From a virus, in the IMG/VR virus record IMGVR_UViG_3300036841_000052, positions 1-26,160 of that record: a stretch of 26,160 nucleotides of DNA; one strand, written 5' to 3'. Shown in pieces: positions 1 to 7,232 of this stretch. Below the pieces are notes generated by a model. The model was not told the DNA's origin. It worked only from the letters and a program-made list of their open reading frames with translations, and did not search any database. The position numbers were made by a program, and so were the translations under genes. Each line of letters opens with the position of its first letter. Positions within the stretch are counted from its first letter, which is position 1.

Positions 1-1547
1 GTCAGCACGTTGTTTTTGCAGGGAGTTGACTTTCGCTAGCGTGTTTTGGTAATTCAGGTAAGCCGCAGAATAAGAAGCGATGTTGTACTTCTCTGCGTTC
101 ATCTGTGTCTGGTCAAGCCCACGCGCCTTGGCAAGCTCAAGGTACGAAGTCGCCATGATCCGGTTCACATCGGACTGCGCCTGCGCCTTTTTCGCGGCGT
201 TCTGGGCACCTTCGGACACGTTGGCGTAAGCCTGTTTGAGACCACCGAGATTGCCGGTGAGGATCGAGGAGAAACCCTTGAGCGTGTTGGAGATGATGTT
301 CTGCGCGGCCACGGTGGAGTGCTGCCAGTTCTCGGTAGCCGAAGCCGCCGCGTTGGCCGCGAGGGTCACCCCGACGTAGGCCGCCGCGATCGGTGCGATC
401 TTGCCGAGCACCCCGGCCACCCCGGCGCGCAAACCACCGGCGGCGGCCCCTTCGGCGTTGGCCGCCGCAGCACGGGTAGCCGCTGCTGCCTCCACGCTCT
501 GAGCCGCCGCGAGCCCGAGCAACGCCTTGCGAGCCGCTTCGATACCGGCGGTGACCGTGACAGCCGCACGGAACGCGATGTAAGCGACGGTAGCCGCCTT
601 GAGCAACCCGACGGGGATGTGGTTGAGCGCCCCAGCAAAGGTGGTGAAGAACTGGATCGTGGCGTTGCCGGGCAGGGTAAGCGCCGAGAGGAAATGCACC
701 GCCAACGTGCCGAGCTGTTCGAGAAGCGGGATGAGGTGTTCCAGCTCAGCCGAGAGCGTCTGCGCGAAGTGGGCGCCGCCGGGACCGTTGATCCAGTCAT
801 CGAAGGCGGCGGTCAGCTTCACCACGTAACCTTCGGCCTGCTCGATGAGCGGGGTGAAGGTCCGCAGGCCACCGACGATCGCGTCGATCCCGTGCGTGGC
901 AATGTCGGAGAGGTTGCGAGTGGATACGCTGATGAGCCCGTTGAACGTCGGGAGCTGGGTCATCAGCTCGGTGACCGAGCGGTTGAGCGGTGCGATCGCC
1001 TGCCCGGCCTGGCCCCGGATCAAGGTTTGCAGCGTGGTCTTGAGGTTGCCCCACATGGCGATGTACGCCTGGCCCTCGCGGGTGCCGTCCTTGATCTGTT
1101 GCTTGACATCAAAGAATGCCGCCGCACCGGCCGCGCCGAATCCGACCACTGCCGAGCTGAGCCCGGCGACGCCACCGGCGATGGGCACGAGCGCCGGGCC
1201 GAGCTGTTCGATCGCAGTGCGCACGAGCGAGAACTGCGTGTTAGCCCGCTTGGACATCCGCTCGGTCTGGGTGCCGACAGAACCGATCTGGCGGTTGGCG
1301 GCGGCCGTGGAGCTGGCAAGGGATCGGGTATCGAGGTCGACCCTGGTCCGGACCGACCGGCCGCTCTGGCGTTCCCGCCAGAGGTCGTAGGCGGCGGTGG
1401 CCTCACGGGTGTCGAGCTTGACGCGAACGCTGATCGGGTTGCGCTCGAAAGCGTCAGCCTCCGAACGAAGCTCTTTGAGATCGCGGCTGAAAGCCGAGCG
1501 GTCAAGAGTGGCGCGCGCTTCGATGGAGAGCCCGCATCAAATGTCAT
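1..1547 (-). CDS. Tape measure protein, N-terminal part (runs off left edge; frame disrupted near its start)
   Basis: An open minus-strand frame runs from about 1536 to base 1 without a stop. Its product begins LSIEARATLDRS, has two similar arginine-rich segments (VRVKLDT and RTRVDLDT), then glycine/alanine-rich hydrophobic stretches (for example LVPIAGGVAGL and FGAAGAAAFF), and long Ala/Gln-rich helical segments. This composition and its position after the tail chaperones fit a tape measure protein, which sets tail length and is ejected with DNA. The body frame has no ATG, GTG or TTG after an in-frame TGA at 1537-1539 until an ATG near 1257. The strongly supported start, ATG 1547 (MTFDAG), is in another frame; one extra G in the GGG at 1531-1533 would join them as MTFDAG-LSIEAR. 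The gene is annotated from that ATG across the discontinuity. The C-terminus lies outside the window. Confidence 0.85.
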
Positions 1548-1555
1548 GACGCGGT

Positions 1556-1565
1556 GATCACCTCC
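1556..1565 (-). promoter_or_regulatory. Strong ribosome binding site for the tape measure gene
   Basis: On the minus strand this reads GGAGGTGATC, perfectly complementary over ten bases to the usual bacterial 16S 3' end (GATCACCTCC). It lies 8 bases before ATG 1547, measured from its last base. This fixes ATG 1547 as the intended tape measure start, although that ATG is one base out of frame with the conserved-looking body of the gene. Confidence 0.7.
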
Positions 1566-1583
1566 CATCTGCCGATCTAGGCA

Positions 1584-1589
1584 TACAAT
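1584..1589 (+). promoter_or_regulatory. Candidate -10 box for a leaderless HNH transcript
   Basis: TACAAT lies 6 bases before the HNH start codon at 1596, and no Shine-Dalgarno sequence precedes that ATG. If TACAAT is a -10 box, transcription would start at or very near the ATG and give a leaderless mRNA, which is common in actinobacteria. No clear -35 is visible, so this is weak support. Confidence 0.3.
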
Positions 1590-1595
1590 AGTCCT

Positions 1596-2081
1596 ATGTC
1601 AAACATTCTTCGTGGCGTTCCACTCTACGAACGCCACGCCGCTAAGACTATCCGATGCGCGCCCGACGAATGCTGGCCCTGGAACGCCCACCGATCGAAA
1701 AAGAACTTCGGAATGATCGGGTGGAAGGGAAGCTCGATCGCAGCACATCGTGTGGCCTATGCCATCGCTCAAGGTTACGCAACCCCGGATGAAATACCCA
1801 GGGACATCGTTGTCGACCATATCTGTCATGGCCGAGATCAATCATGCAATGGAGGGAATAAGTGCGAGCACCGCGCCTGTCAAAATCCGGATCACCTCGA
1901 AGGAATAAGCACAGGAGAAAACACATTACGTGGTCGAAGTTTCGCCACAATCAACGCTGCCAAAACACATTGCCCCTATGGACACTCTCTCGATGATGCT
2001 TATCAAGTTCACCGCAACTCTCGCCAATGCCGCCCCTGCACATTGGAGCGAACACGTCTCCGACACATGCAGACCCGCTGA
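1596..2081 (+). CDS. HNH homing endonuclease
   Basis: A 161-aa protein on the strand opposite to its structural neighbours. Residues about 28-60 hold a WPW element and AHRVAYAIAQG, a DNA-contacting segment seen in HNH_3-type homing nucleases. Residues about 75-115 hold the ββα-metal core: VVDHICHG (the His pair), cysteine ligands in SCNGG, CEHRACQNPDHL and the closing N in GENTLRG. A C-terminal CPYGH...CRPC zinc-ribbon-like tail is typical of phage HNH proteins. It probably nicks or cuts phage DNA at the equivalent site lacking the gene and spreads by repair. It sits alone between tail chaperone and tape measure genes, is visibly poorer in G+C than its neighbours, and ends in a hairpin, all signs of a mobile insertion. 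An intron host is less likely because of the opposite orientation. Confidence 0.88.
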   Translation: MSNILRGVPLYERHAAKTIRCAPDECWPWNAHRSKKNFGMIGWKGSSIAAHRVAYAIAQGYATPDEIPRDIVVDHICHGRDQSCNGGNKCEHRACQNPDHLEGISTGENTLRGRSFATINAAKTHCPYGHSLDDAYQVHRNSRQCRPCTLERTRLRHMQTR

Positions 2082-2119
2082 CCGGTTGCTGCCGGGAGGC
2101 AAACAGACCGGCCAGCGGG
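2074..2119. terminator. Hairpin overlapping the HNH stop codon (terminator-like)
   Basis: Bases 2074-2086 pair with 2107-2119: a 13-bp stem with one A-C mismatch around a 20-base loop, which itself can form a small TGCC/GGCA hairpin. The left arm includes the HNH stop codon at 2079-2081. There is no T-tract. It may stop plus-strand transcription from running antisense into the tail chaperone gene. On the minus strand it lies between the gpGT stop (2150) and the tape measure start. Confidence 0.5.
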
Positions 2120-2149
2120 CCGCTTCTCCCACCGGCCACGGCGAGAGGT

Positions 2150-2829
2150 CTACACCCGGCGGTACTGCACGCCAAGCCCGATGAGCTGACTCGGCGTGCC
2201 ACTGCCGGTGATGCCCTTGCCTTTCTGCTGCGCCGCTCGGATCCGCTCGAAGTGCTCGATCATCTGCTCGCGGTACATCCGCTGGTGCGAGGAAGGCATC
2301 GCATCGAATTCCTGTTTAGTTATGCCTGTTTCTTTGATAAGAAGCCAGTAGAAGTTGCGAGCGTTAGGGCCGCCGGTCAGGAGGTCGTAGCGCTCCTCCG
2401 ATCTTTTCCCGTCAATTCATCCTGGAGGTATTCGGTGAACGCATCGAAGATCCGGCCGGGTAGCCGATCGAGGACCTCAGCGTTCGGTTCATTGGAGCAC
2501 AGGTTGGCTACGAGCTGGAGGCGCTCAGCACGGCCTTTGGCCCGGTTGTCGCGTTCCCATTTCTCGAACTCGTCCTCGATCTCGTATCGGAGGTCCTCGT
2601 TGCGCGCCTCGGCCGCCTCGGTAAGCCGGTGCTGGAAATGATCGAGCTTCGCGCCGTTGGAGCGCAGCATCGAGCCGATCGCACCGAAGTACGCGGTGAT
2701 CTGGAGATCGGTAGGTTCGGGGATCCGGTGCTTACCGGGGGTGTAACCGATCTCAGGATCCGCCTCAGGGATCCACTTCGTGAAGTCGTAGGCGAGGTCC
2801 TCGATACCTGCGCCGGTGAAACCTGCCAT
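2150..2829 (-). CDS. Tail assembly chaperone gpGT, -1 frameshift product
   Basis: Translating gpG from ATG 2829 through residue 142 and slipping back one base at GGGAAAA (2404-2410) opens a frame that adds 84 residues and ends at TAG 2150-2152, giving 226 aa. The added part begins RSEERYDLLTGGP and contains NFYWLLIKETGITKQEF, then a helical HQRMYREQMIEHFERI segment and a short Gly-rich tail. This looks like real protein and matches the layout of siphoviral T extensions. In lambda, gpG and gpGT act together to load the tape measure and recruit tail tube subunits; the same role is inferred here from position, length and the slip site. It ends upstream of the HNH insertion, with the tape measure beyond. 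Confidence 0.88.
2377..2829 (-). CDS. Tail assembly chaperone gpG (zero-frame product)
   Basis: A 150-aa acidic, helix-rich protein beginning MAGFTGAGIEDLAYDF, lying between the major tail protein and the tape measure gene, where siphoviruses keep their gpG-type chaperone. Charged helices (residues about 75-115, with IEDEFEKWERDNRAK) are typical of the family. The zero-frame end is only 8 residues past the slippery site, so most ribosomes would make this short form and a minority the 226-aa fusion. It follows the major tail protein gene after about 40 bases. No sequence signature alone proves the family; the frameshift and context do. Confidence 0.85.
   Translation of the reverse strand: MAGFTGAGIEDLAYDFTKWIPEADPEIGYTPGKHRIPEPTDLQITAYFGAIGSMLRSNGAKLDHFQHRLTEAAEARNEDLRYEIEDEFEKWERDNRAKGRAERLQLVANLCSNEPNAEVLDRLPGRIFDAFTEYLQDELTGKDRRSATTS
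2404..2410 (-). promoter_or_regulatory. Programmed -1 frameshift slippery site GGGAAAA
   Basis: On the minus strand the heptamer G GGA AAA lies in the X XXY YYZ phase of the gpG frame, at residues Gly141-Lys142. It resembles lambda's GGGAAAG. Four bases downstream, GGAGG (2395-2399) can pair with CCTCC (2380-2384) to form a small stem that might stimulate slipping. The gpG stop (2377-2379) follows directly. Confidence 0.85.
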
Positions 2830-2869
2830 GAGTGTTCCTCTCGTCCGTGGCCGGTGGGTATTGCTGATG

Positions 2870-3466
2870 TCAGGCGGTGGCCGCTGCGGTGATGTCGGTG
2901 ACCACGATCTCGTTGAGCTGGCAGATCGAGGTGAAGGTGACCGGGATCAGCCGGGCGCCGCCGCCGCCGCGCCGGAAGGTCGCTCCGACGTTCGCGGCGG
3001 CCGTCATGCGGGGCACGTAGAACCGGCGCGGCATTTCGAGTTGGTTCTGCGTTTCGAGCGTGACCGCGTACTTCTGGAGGGTGCCCTGCGGGGTGAGCGT
3101 GGTCTTGCCGAAAACCCCGGTGGCGGGCGCCGTGACGGTCTTGGTCGCGTTGAGCGCCCACATCCAGCTCTGCACGGTATCTTCCGCGAGGTTGGCGACG
3201 AACTGGAGCGTCGCCGTTTCGAGCTGCTGGTCGACCGGGGTCGGTTGCTCATCGATGTTCACGTCGTTGGTGGTCGGGTTCCAGTTGAGCTGCCAGCCCT
3301 GTTCGGTGGCACCGGCCGCGACCCAGGGAGCGACGTAGATGGCCGGGTCCCAGACCGTCACCGAATCCTCGGGCGCGTCGGTGTCGGCCGGTGCGATGAA
3401 GCCGACCGCTGAGCCGACGAGAACGTTGTCAGCGTCGTAGAAGCCGCCGATGTCTCCGATGGGCAT
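2870..3466 (-). CDS. Major tail (tube) protein
   Basis: A 198-aa beta-rich protein (MPIGDIGGFYDADNVLVG...) directly before the tail chaperone genes, the standard place of the siphovirus tail tube subunit. It carries alternating hydrophobic strands, a central WQLNWNPTT segment and a C-terminal IPVTFTSICQLNEIVVTD strand region. Length and composition fit a tail tube protein that polymerises around the tape measure. It follows the 88-aa gene by one base, which indicates translational coupling. Identification rests mainly on gene order, so a minor structural role cannot be fully excluded. Confidence 0.75.
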   Translation of the reverse strand: MPIGDIGGFYDADNVLVGSAVGFIAPADTDAPEDSVTVWDPAIYVAPWVAAGATEQGWQLNWNPTTNDVNIDEQPTPVDQQLETATLQFVANLAEDTVQSWMWALNATKTVTAPATGVFGKTTLTPQGTLQKYAVTLETQNQLEMPRRFYVPRMTAAANVGATFRRGGGGARLIPVTFTSICQLNEIVVTDITAAATA

Positions 3467-3467
3467 T

Positions 3468-3734
3468 TCAGACCTCTACCTTCTCCACGGCCACGCCGTG
3501 CTTGGCCGCCAGCTCGATCAGCTCAGCGGCACGGGATGCGCCGCCGCTGACCTTGGTGGGTTGGCGGGTGATGTGATCCTGCTCGTGTGAGAAACCGGAA
3601 GTCCCGAAGGGACCGACGACACGCAGTAGCGTCTCCCCGCGCTTGATGTCGGGCAGCACCCCGGAAACGGGCTCGACCGTGGGATCTACGGGCACGTCCA
3701 GAAGCTCGGCTTCCTCGCGGCGCTTGGTGGTCAT
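3468..3734 (-). CDS. Small neck/tail-region protein, unknown function
   Basis: An 88-aa protein starting MTTKRREEAELLDVPVD, with a short middle segment (GETLLRVVGPFGTSGFSH) and a C-terminal helix ending VAVEKVEV. It lies between the putative tail terminator and major tail protein genes and is spaced tightly with both (12 bases and 1 base), so it is expressed with them. The small size and proline/charged N-terminus resemble minor proteins that phages keep at this place, but no family is recognised. Confidence 0.65.
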   Translation of the reverse strand: MTTKRREEAELLDVPVDPTVEPVSGVLPDIKRGETLLRVVGPFGTSGFSHEQDHITRQPTKVSGGASRAAELIELAAKHGVAVEKVEV

Positions 3735-3746
3735 CGGTGCCCCTTC

Positions 3747-4184
3747 CTACAGCCCGCTCGTGGAGCTGACGATGTACGAACACGTGAAATGGTAACGGTT
3801 CGCGGTGTCTTGCTGGAACAATGTGGGCCGACCGCCGGAGCGCTGGATGTTGGTCACCCTGGCCGCTCCGATCAGGGTGGGAACGGTGACCCGGCAATAG
3901 ATCGTGTCGATGGCTATTGCGAGCGCTTCGGCGGTGTCGTATTCGTCCTGCGGCCCCACGACGTAGGTGGAGATGAACGGCCGGTCGTAGGCCGTTTCGA
4001 TGTCGAGCCCGGCGCCGCCGCCGACGGTCAGGAACGCGATCGCGTTGGGGCTCAGCACCAACCGGTCGTCGCTCGGCGGGCCGTGGTCGATCAGCGCGTT
4101 GTCCCAGCTCATCTCACGGAGCTTTTCCGCCGTCCACGCGGCGAGGTCGCGATAGGTGAGAGAGGAGCGCAGGGTGGTCGTCAC
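3747..4184 (-). CDS. Putative tail terminator / tail completion protein
   Basis: A 145-aa protein that starts MTTTLRSSLTYRDLAAWTAEKLREM and continues with short beta strands ending FTCSYIVSSTSGL. Size, an N-terminal helix followed by alternating strands, and its place between the HK97-gp10-like gene and the major tail protein match siphoviral tail terminator (minor tail) proteins that cap the tail tube at the neck. The ATG overlaps the stop of the upstream gene in an ATGA, indicating translational coupling. The assignment is by synteny and fold pattern, not by a diagnostic motif. Confidence 0.6.
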   Translation of the reverse strand: MTTTLRSSLTYRDLAAWTAEKLREMSWDNALIDHGPPSDDRLVLSPNAIAFLTVGGGAGLDIETAYDRPFISTYVVGPQDEYDTAEALAIAIDTIYCRVTVPTLIGAARVTNIQRSGGRPTLFQQDTANRYHFTCSYIVSSTSGL

Positions 4185-4669
4185 GGCGCCAGCTTCGGCC
4201 GCAACCGGCGGCGTGCGGTGCCGCGTCGCGGCCCGGTGTGGTGCAGGCCACGCGCTTTGAGCTTGAGCTGTTGCTCGGTTAGGCGCGGTGTCTTGGGCGG
4301 CCGGTCATAGACCGTGGCGCCGTCATCGACCACGAACGGGTGGCCGGAGGTTTCGAGGTCCCCGAACTCGCGCGGCGCGTGTGTCTCGACTTGCTTGGAG
4401 AGGTCCTCCGCGATCTTAATACCAGCGTCGCGGATCCCGGACCCGGCCGTGGTGAGCAGGCCGCGCGCCCATGTTTCGAGGTAGTGGTTGAGGTTGCCGT
4501 AGAGCGGGTCACGCAGATAGTGCGCCTGGCCGCCGCGCGGGTGCCGGAAAGCCGTACCTTCATGTTGATAATGGGCATACACCTGATCTACGACCAAATG
4601 GGACACGAGGTCGCCGTCACCGACCGCTTCGATCAGCTCGGTGATCCGCGCGTTGAACGTCCCGACCAT
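4181..4669 (-). CDS. HK97 gp10-like neck / head-tail joining protein
   Basis: A 162-aa protein. The start chosen is ATG 4669, which overlaps the upstream stop (ATGA); a longer frame to 4729 would overlap the previous gene by 60 bases. The motif YAHYQHEGTAFRHPRGG followed by an aromatic helix and a very basic C-terminus (TARRRLRPKLAP) is the pattern of HK97-gp10/minor capsid neck proteins. Such proteins help close the neck during head-tail joining. It is coupled at both ends to the connector and terminator genes. Confidence 0.7.
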   Translation of the reverse strand: MVGTFNARITELIEAVGDGDLVSHLVVDQVYAHYQHEGTAFRHPRGGQAHYLRDPLYGNLNHYLETWARGLLTTAGSGIRDAGIKIAEDLSKQVETHAPREFGDLETSGHPFVVDDGATVYDRPPKTPRLTEQQLKLKARGLHHTGPRRGTARRRLRPKLAP

Positions 4670-5208
4670 CACACGCGCCCGTAGTAGCTGACCCAATGGC
4701 CGGGCTCGAACGGTGCCGGAGCGGGCCACGGCGAACCGAACGGGTCGAGCCCAGAATCGAAGGTGAGGATCCCCGGTGCCGGTCGCTCGGGGTCGCCCGC
4801 GCCGCCGCTCTCGCCAACGTCAGAAGTATTTTCCGGCAACGGCAGGTTTGTCTTGCCATCTCGGACCGAGGTCAGCTCTACGAGCGCCTGCGCCGCGCGT
4901 AGCGCCACCGGGTCTTGTTGATTGACCGGTTGGGTCTTGCGCCAAGTGAGCAGAGCGAGGTAAGCCGCGATATCTCGGCTCCAGTAGTTGACCGGTGCCG
5001 GTGTGTTTCCGGAATCATCGGCCGCCACCGGTGTCGCGTACCTTCCGCCAATGTAGGTGTTGATCCGGGCATCGGCCTCAGCTATGGCGTCGGTGAGCTG
5101 TTCGTTGGACAGATCGGCCGCCGTGTTCGACGGTGGGTTCGGCGGGTTGTCGAGCGCAAAGCCGGGAGCGAGAGCTTGGCGCACGCTCTTGACGGTGCTG
5201 TACGCCAC
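4669..5208 (-). CDS. Head-tail connector protein (DUF1320 / Mu gp36-like)
   Basis: A 179-aa protein with the layout of head-tail adaptor families: an N-terminal MAYSTVKSVRQAL segment, then LSNEQLTDAIAEADARINTYI and a helical WSRDIAAYLALLTWRKTQ stretch. The helix with DARIN-x-YIGGRY is characteristic of DUF1320 (Mu gp36), which joins the portal to the tail. The C-terminal third is Pro/Gly-rich and ends in SYYGRV. The same virion has a Mu-like DUF935 portal, which makes the pairing coherent. Confidence 0.75.
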   Translation of the reverse strand: MAYSTVKSVRQALAPGFALDNPPNPPSNTAADLSNEQLTDAIAEADARINTYIGGRYATPVAADDSGNTPAPVNYWSRDIAAYLALLTWRKTQPVNQQDPVALRAAQALVELTSVRDGKTNLPLPENTSDVGESGGAGDPERPAPGILTFDSGLDPFGSPWPAPAPFEPGHWVSYYGRV

Positions 5209-5240
5209 GCTCTCGCTCCTCGGTACGTCTTGATGCGGCC

Positions 5241-5687
5241 TTACTCGGCGTCGGATTCGCCCGAGGATTTCTCGGCGTCGGATTCGCCCGAGGATTTCTC
5301 GGCCTCAGCCTCGCGCTTCTCGGCTTCCTCGTTGATCTTGGCCTGCACGCTCACCGCGTCGTCGGAGGGCAGCGGCACCGGCGCGAACTCCACGATCGGG
5401 CTCTTGGCCGGGTCCTCCGGCGCCCCGGCCGCGCGGCAGGCGTCGCGGGCCGTGGTGGCGCGCTTGGGCTTGCCGTCGTCGGGCGCGATGGCCTTGAGCT
5501 GAACGAGGCGGTCGAGCTTGTCCTGCGGCATATCGGCCGGAGGGGTGAAGCGCTGGCCGCGCACATAGCGCACCGTGCCGGTGGAAGGCTGTTCCCCGAC
5601 GCGCGCCTGCCGGACCCGCACCGTCAGTGCGGAGGTCAGGACGACGAAATCGCCGGGGCTCGAAGATTGCTGTCGCTTGGTCGGCAT
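5241..5687 (-). CDS. Small head-region protein with tandem acidic tail
   Basis: A 148-aa protein between the major capsid and connector genes. The N-terminal half has beta strands (FVVLTSALTVRVRQARVG) and a short FTPPADMPQDKLDRLVQLKAI helix pattern seen in small phage head-tail proteins. The C-terminus is highly charged and ends in two direct copies of a nine-residue KSSGESDAE unit, encoded by a 27-base tandem repeat. Its function is unknown; position suggests a head or neck role. The acidic tail could vary in length among relatives. Confidence 0.65.
   Translation of the reverse strand: MPTKRQQSSSPGDFVVLTSALTVRVRQARVGEQPSTGTVRYVRGQRFTPPADMPQDKLDRLVQLKAIAPDDGKPKRATTARDACRAAGAPEDPAKSPIVEFAPVPLPSDDAVSVQAKINEEAEKREAEAEKSSGESDAEKSSGESDAE
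5244..5303 (-). repeat. 27-bp tandem repeat encoding KSSGESDAE units
   Basis: Two perfect 27-base copies (starting at 5244 and 5271) plus the first six bases of a third form the 3' end of the 148-aa gene. The period is a multiple of three, so copy changes keep the frame. Confidence 0.9.
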
Positions 5688-5697
5688 GGTCCCTCTC

Positions 5698-6681
5698 TTA
5701 GCTGATCGTGTCGCCGGAGGCCGGGAACGTCTCGCCGGTGGTTACGCCGGTGATGACGCACGCGCACTTCGGCTGGTCGATGGCGATGGCCGAGGCCCGC
5801 GTCATATCGGTGCGGAAGCTCTCGGTCTTGCCGCCGTTGCCGCCGCCGCCCTCCGGATACATCGGCGTGGCACCGAGCGGGCGCTCATCGGAGATGGCCC
5901 CGACGACATTGCGTTGGAGCACGAGCGCGCCGTTGGGGATGTAGGCGTTGAGCCGCCACGAGGTGTAGACGTCCAGCCCCATGAAGGTTCGTTCGAGGAT
6001 GCCGGTGTAGGTCGGGCTCTTGACTGCGAGCGGGCTGTTGGCGTAGACCTTCGCGACCTCATCGGAGTCGAGGAAGTCCATCTCACCCTCGTCGGAGATG
6101 ACGAGGGTGTCGGCCTTGAACCCGAAGCGCTGCTGATTGCCCGGCGGGTCGAAGCTCGCGGTCTTGATGACGAACTTGGCCGCGTTCACGTCCTTGCGGA
6201 TGTGGCTGTCGGCGTCGCCCCACGGCGTGTCAGTGGCGAGGGTGTTGAGGTTCGGGTTGGCGATGAGCGCCGAGAAGAAGGCGTCCTCCCAGGCCCGGAC
6301 CATCGTGTTCGAGAGCTGGGTCATCTGCGTGGTGACCCACTCGGCCTTGTTGCGCCGGATCGCGGTGTAGCTGACCCGCAGCGCGTAAGCGCGGCGCACC
6401 GCACGCGCGACGCGCGGGCGCCCGACCTGACCGGCCACCGTCGGGATCTCGCCGAACTCGTCCATGATCGACGGGTTCTCATCGAGGAACAACGGCGTCG
6501 ACTCGAAGTAGCCCACGAGCCCGTTCTGCGTCGGGTCACCCTTACGCAGAATCGAGTCCACGAGGAACTGTTGGTTCGCCATGCTCAGGAGGCGCCGGGG
6601 GAGGAACGTGGTCGACTTCATCATGTCGGCCACGGTCATCGTGGTGCCGGTGTCCCGAGCGTTCACAAGCCGCTGCGGCAT
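5698..6681 (-). CDS. Major capsid protein
   Basis: A 327-aa protein following the protease-scaffold and decoration genes, the expected place for the HK97-fold capsid subunit. The N-terminal part (MTVADMMKSTTFLPRRLL...) is helical, the middle (VRAWEDAFFSALIANPNLN) resembles the long spine helix region, and the C-terminal part carries MYPEGGGGNGGKTESFRTDMTRASAIAIDQPKC, typical of capsid proteins that refer to the particular axial or peripheral domain strands. The length suits a medium T-number capsid. Whether the N-terminus is cleaved by the prohead protease cannot be seen. Confidence 0.85.
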   Translation of the reverse strand: MPQRLVNARDTGTTMTVADMMKSTTFLPRRLLSMANQQFLVDSILRKGDPTQNGLVGYFESTPLFLDENPSIMDEFGEIPTVAGQVGRPRVARAVRRAYALRVSYTAIRRNKAEWVTTQMTQLSNTMVRAWEDAFFSALIANPNLNTLATDTPWGDADSHIRKDVNAAKFVIKTASFDPPGNQQRFGFKADTLVISDEGEMDFLDSDEVAKVYANSPLAVKSPTYTGILERTFMGLDVYTSWRLNAYIPNGALVLQRNVVGAISDERPLGATPMYPEGGGGNGGKTESFRTDMTRASAIAIDQPKCACVITGVTTGETFPASGDTIS

Positions 6682-6720
6682 CTCTGGGTCCTTTCGGGGT
6701 GCTGTTCCGGGTGCCCGGCG

Positions 6721-7194
6721 TCAGAGGGTCAGTTGGGAACGGCCGGTGCCGCCGGAGGAGGAAACCCCGCCGACTTGGGTGCAATAGCCGATGATCGCGT
6801 CGGCGCCGTCGGCGCTGACCCACGCCCGGACCTTGCCCGCCGCCGCCGCACAAATCTTCGCGCCGTGCGCGACCGCTGCGGCGGTGTAGGTGAGGTCGTA
6901 CTCGCCCCGGTTGTAGACCGTGGTGGTCGCCGGAGGGATCGTGAGGTCGAGCCCGATGTTGAGCATTGGCGCCGAGCCGGTCGGGTACTGGAGCGCATCC
7001 CGGTTCGCCGCCGTGATGCAGTCGTTGGCCGCGACCCCGAGAACGTTCTTGGCTGCGTCCCCGGCCGCCTTGATGCCCTGCAACCCGGACTCGCTGGCCG
7101 TGGTCGATGCGATCACGACGGTTCCGGCCGCGAGGTTGGCATCGACCGCCTCGTAGACCCGATCGTCCTTGCGCCGCTGGAGCGTGCCTGCCAT
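6721..7194 (-). CDS. Capsid decoration/stabilisation protein
   Basis: A 157-aa protein beginning MAGTLQRRKDDRVYEAVDANLAAGTVV, rich in Ala, Gly, Thr and Val and predicted to be almost all beta. It lies between the protease-scaffold and capsid genes, as in many siphoviruses (gpD-like or DUF2190-like decoration proteins). The GxxV strand-loop pattern (GIKAAGDAAKNVLGVA) and a late YCTQVGGV strand fit that family. It probably binds the expanded capsid surface. The assignment is by synteny and composition. Confidence 0.7.
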   Translation of the reverse strand: MAGTLQRRKDDRVYEAVDANLAAGTVVIASTTASESGLQGIKAAGDAAKNVLGVAANDCITAANRDALQYPTGSAPMLNIGLDLTIPPATTTVYNRGEYDLTYTAAAVAHGAKICAAAAGKVRAWVSADGADAIIGYCTQVGGVSSSGGTGRSQLTL

Positions 7195-7232
7195 TGGTCA
7201 GCCTTTCGTGATTCCGAGTCCGGAAGGGGTTC

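Noticed and set aside
46-1557. Long plus-strand ORF of 503 aa over the tape measure gene
   Set aside because: Arg/Gly/Asp-rich shadow of the minus-strand coding frame; the minus frame has tape measure character and continues the gene order.
1550-2150. Group I intron with an HNH gene
   Set aside because: The HNH gene is antisense to the tape measure, no intron core was recognised by eye, and a strong ribosome binding site and ATG lie downstream; a free-standing HNH insertion is simpler, though not excluded.
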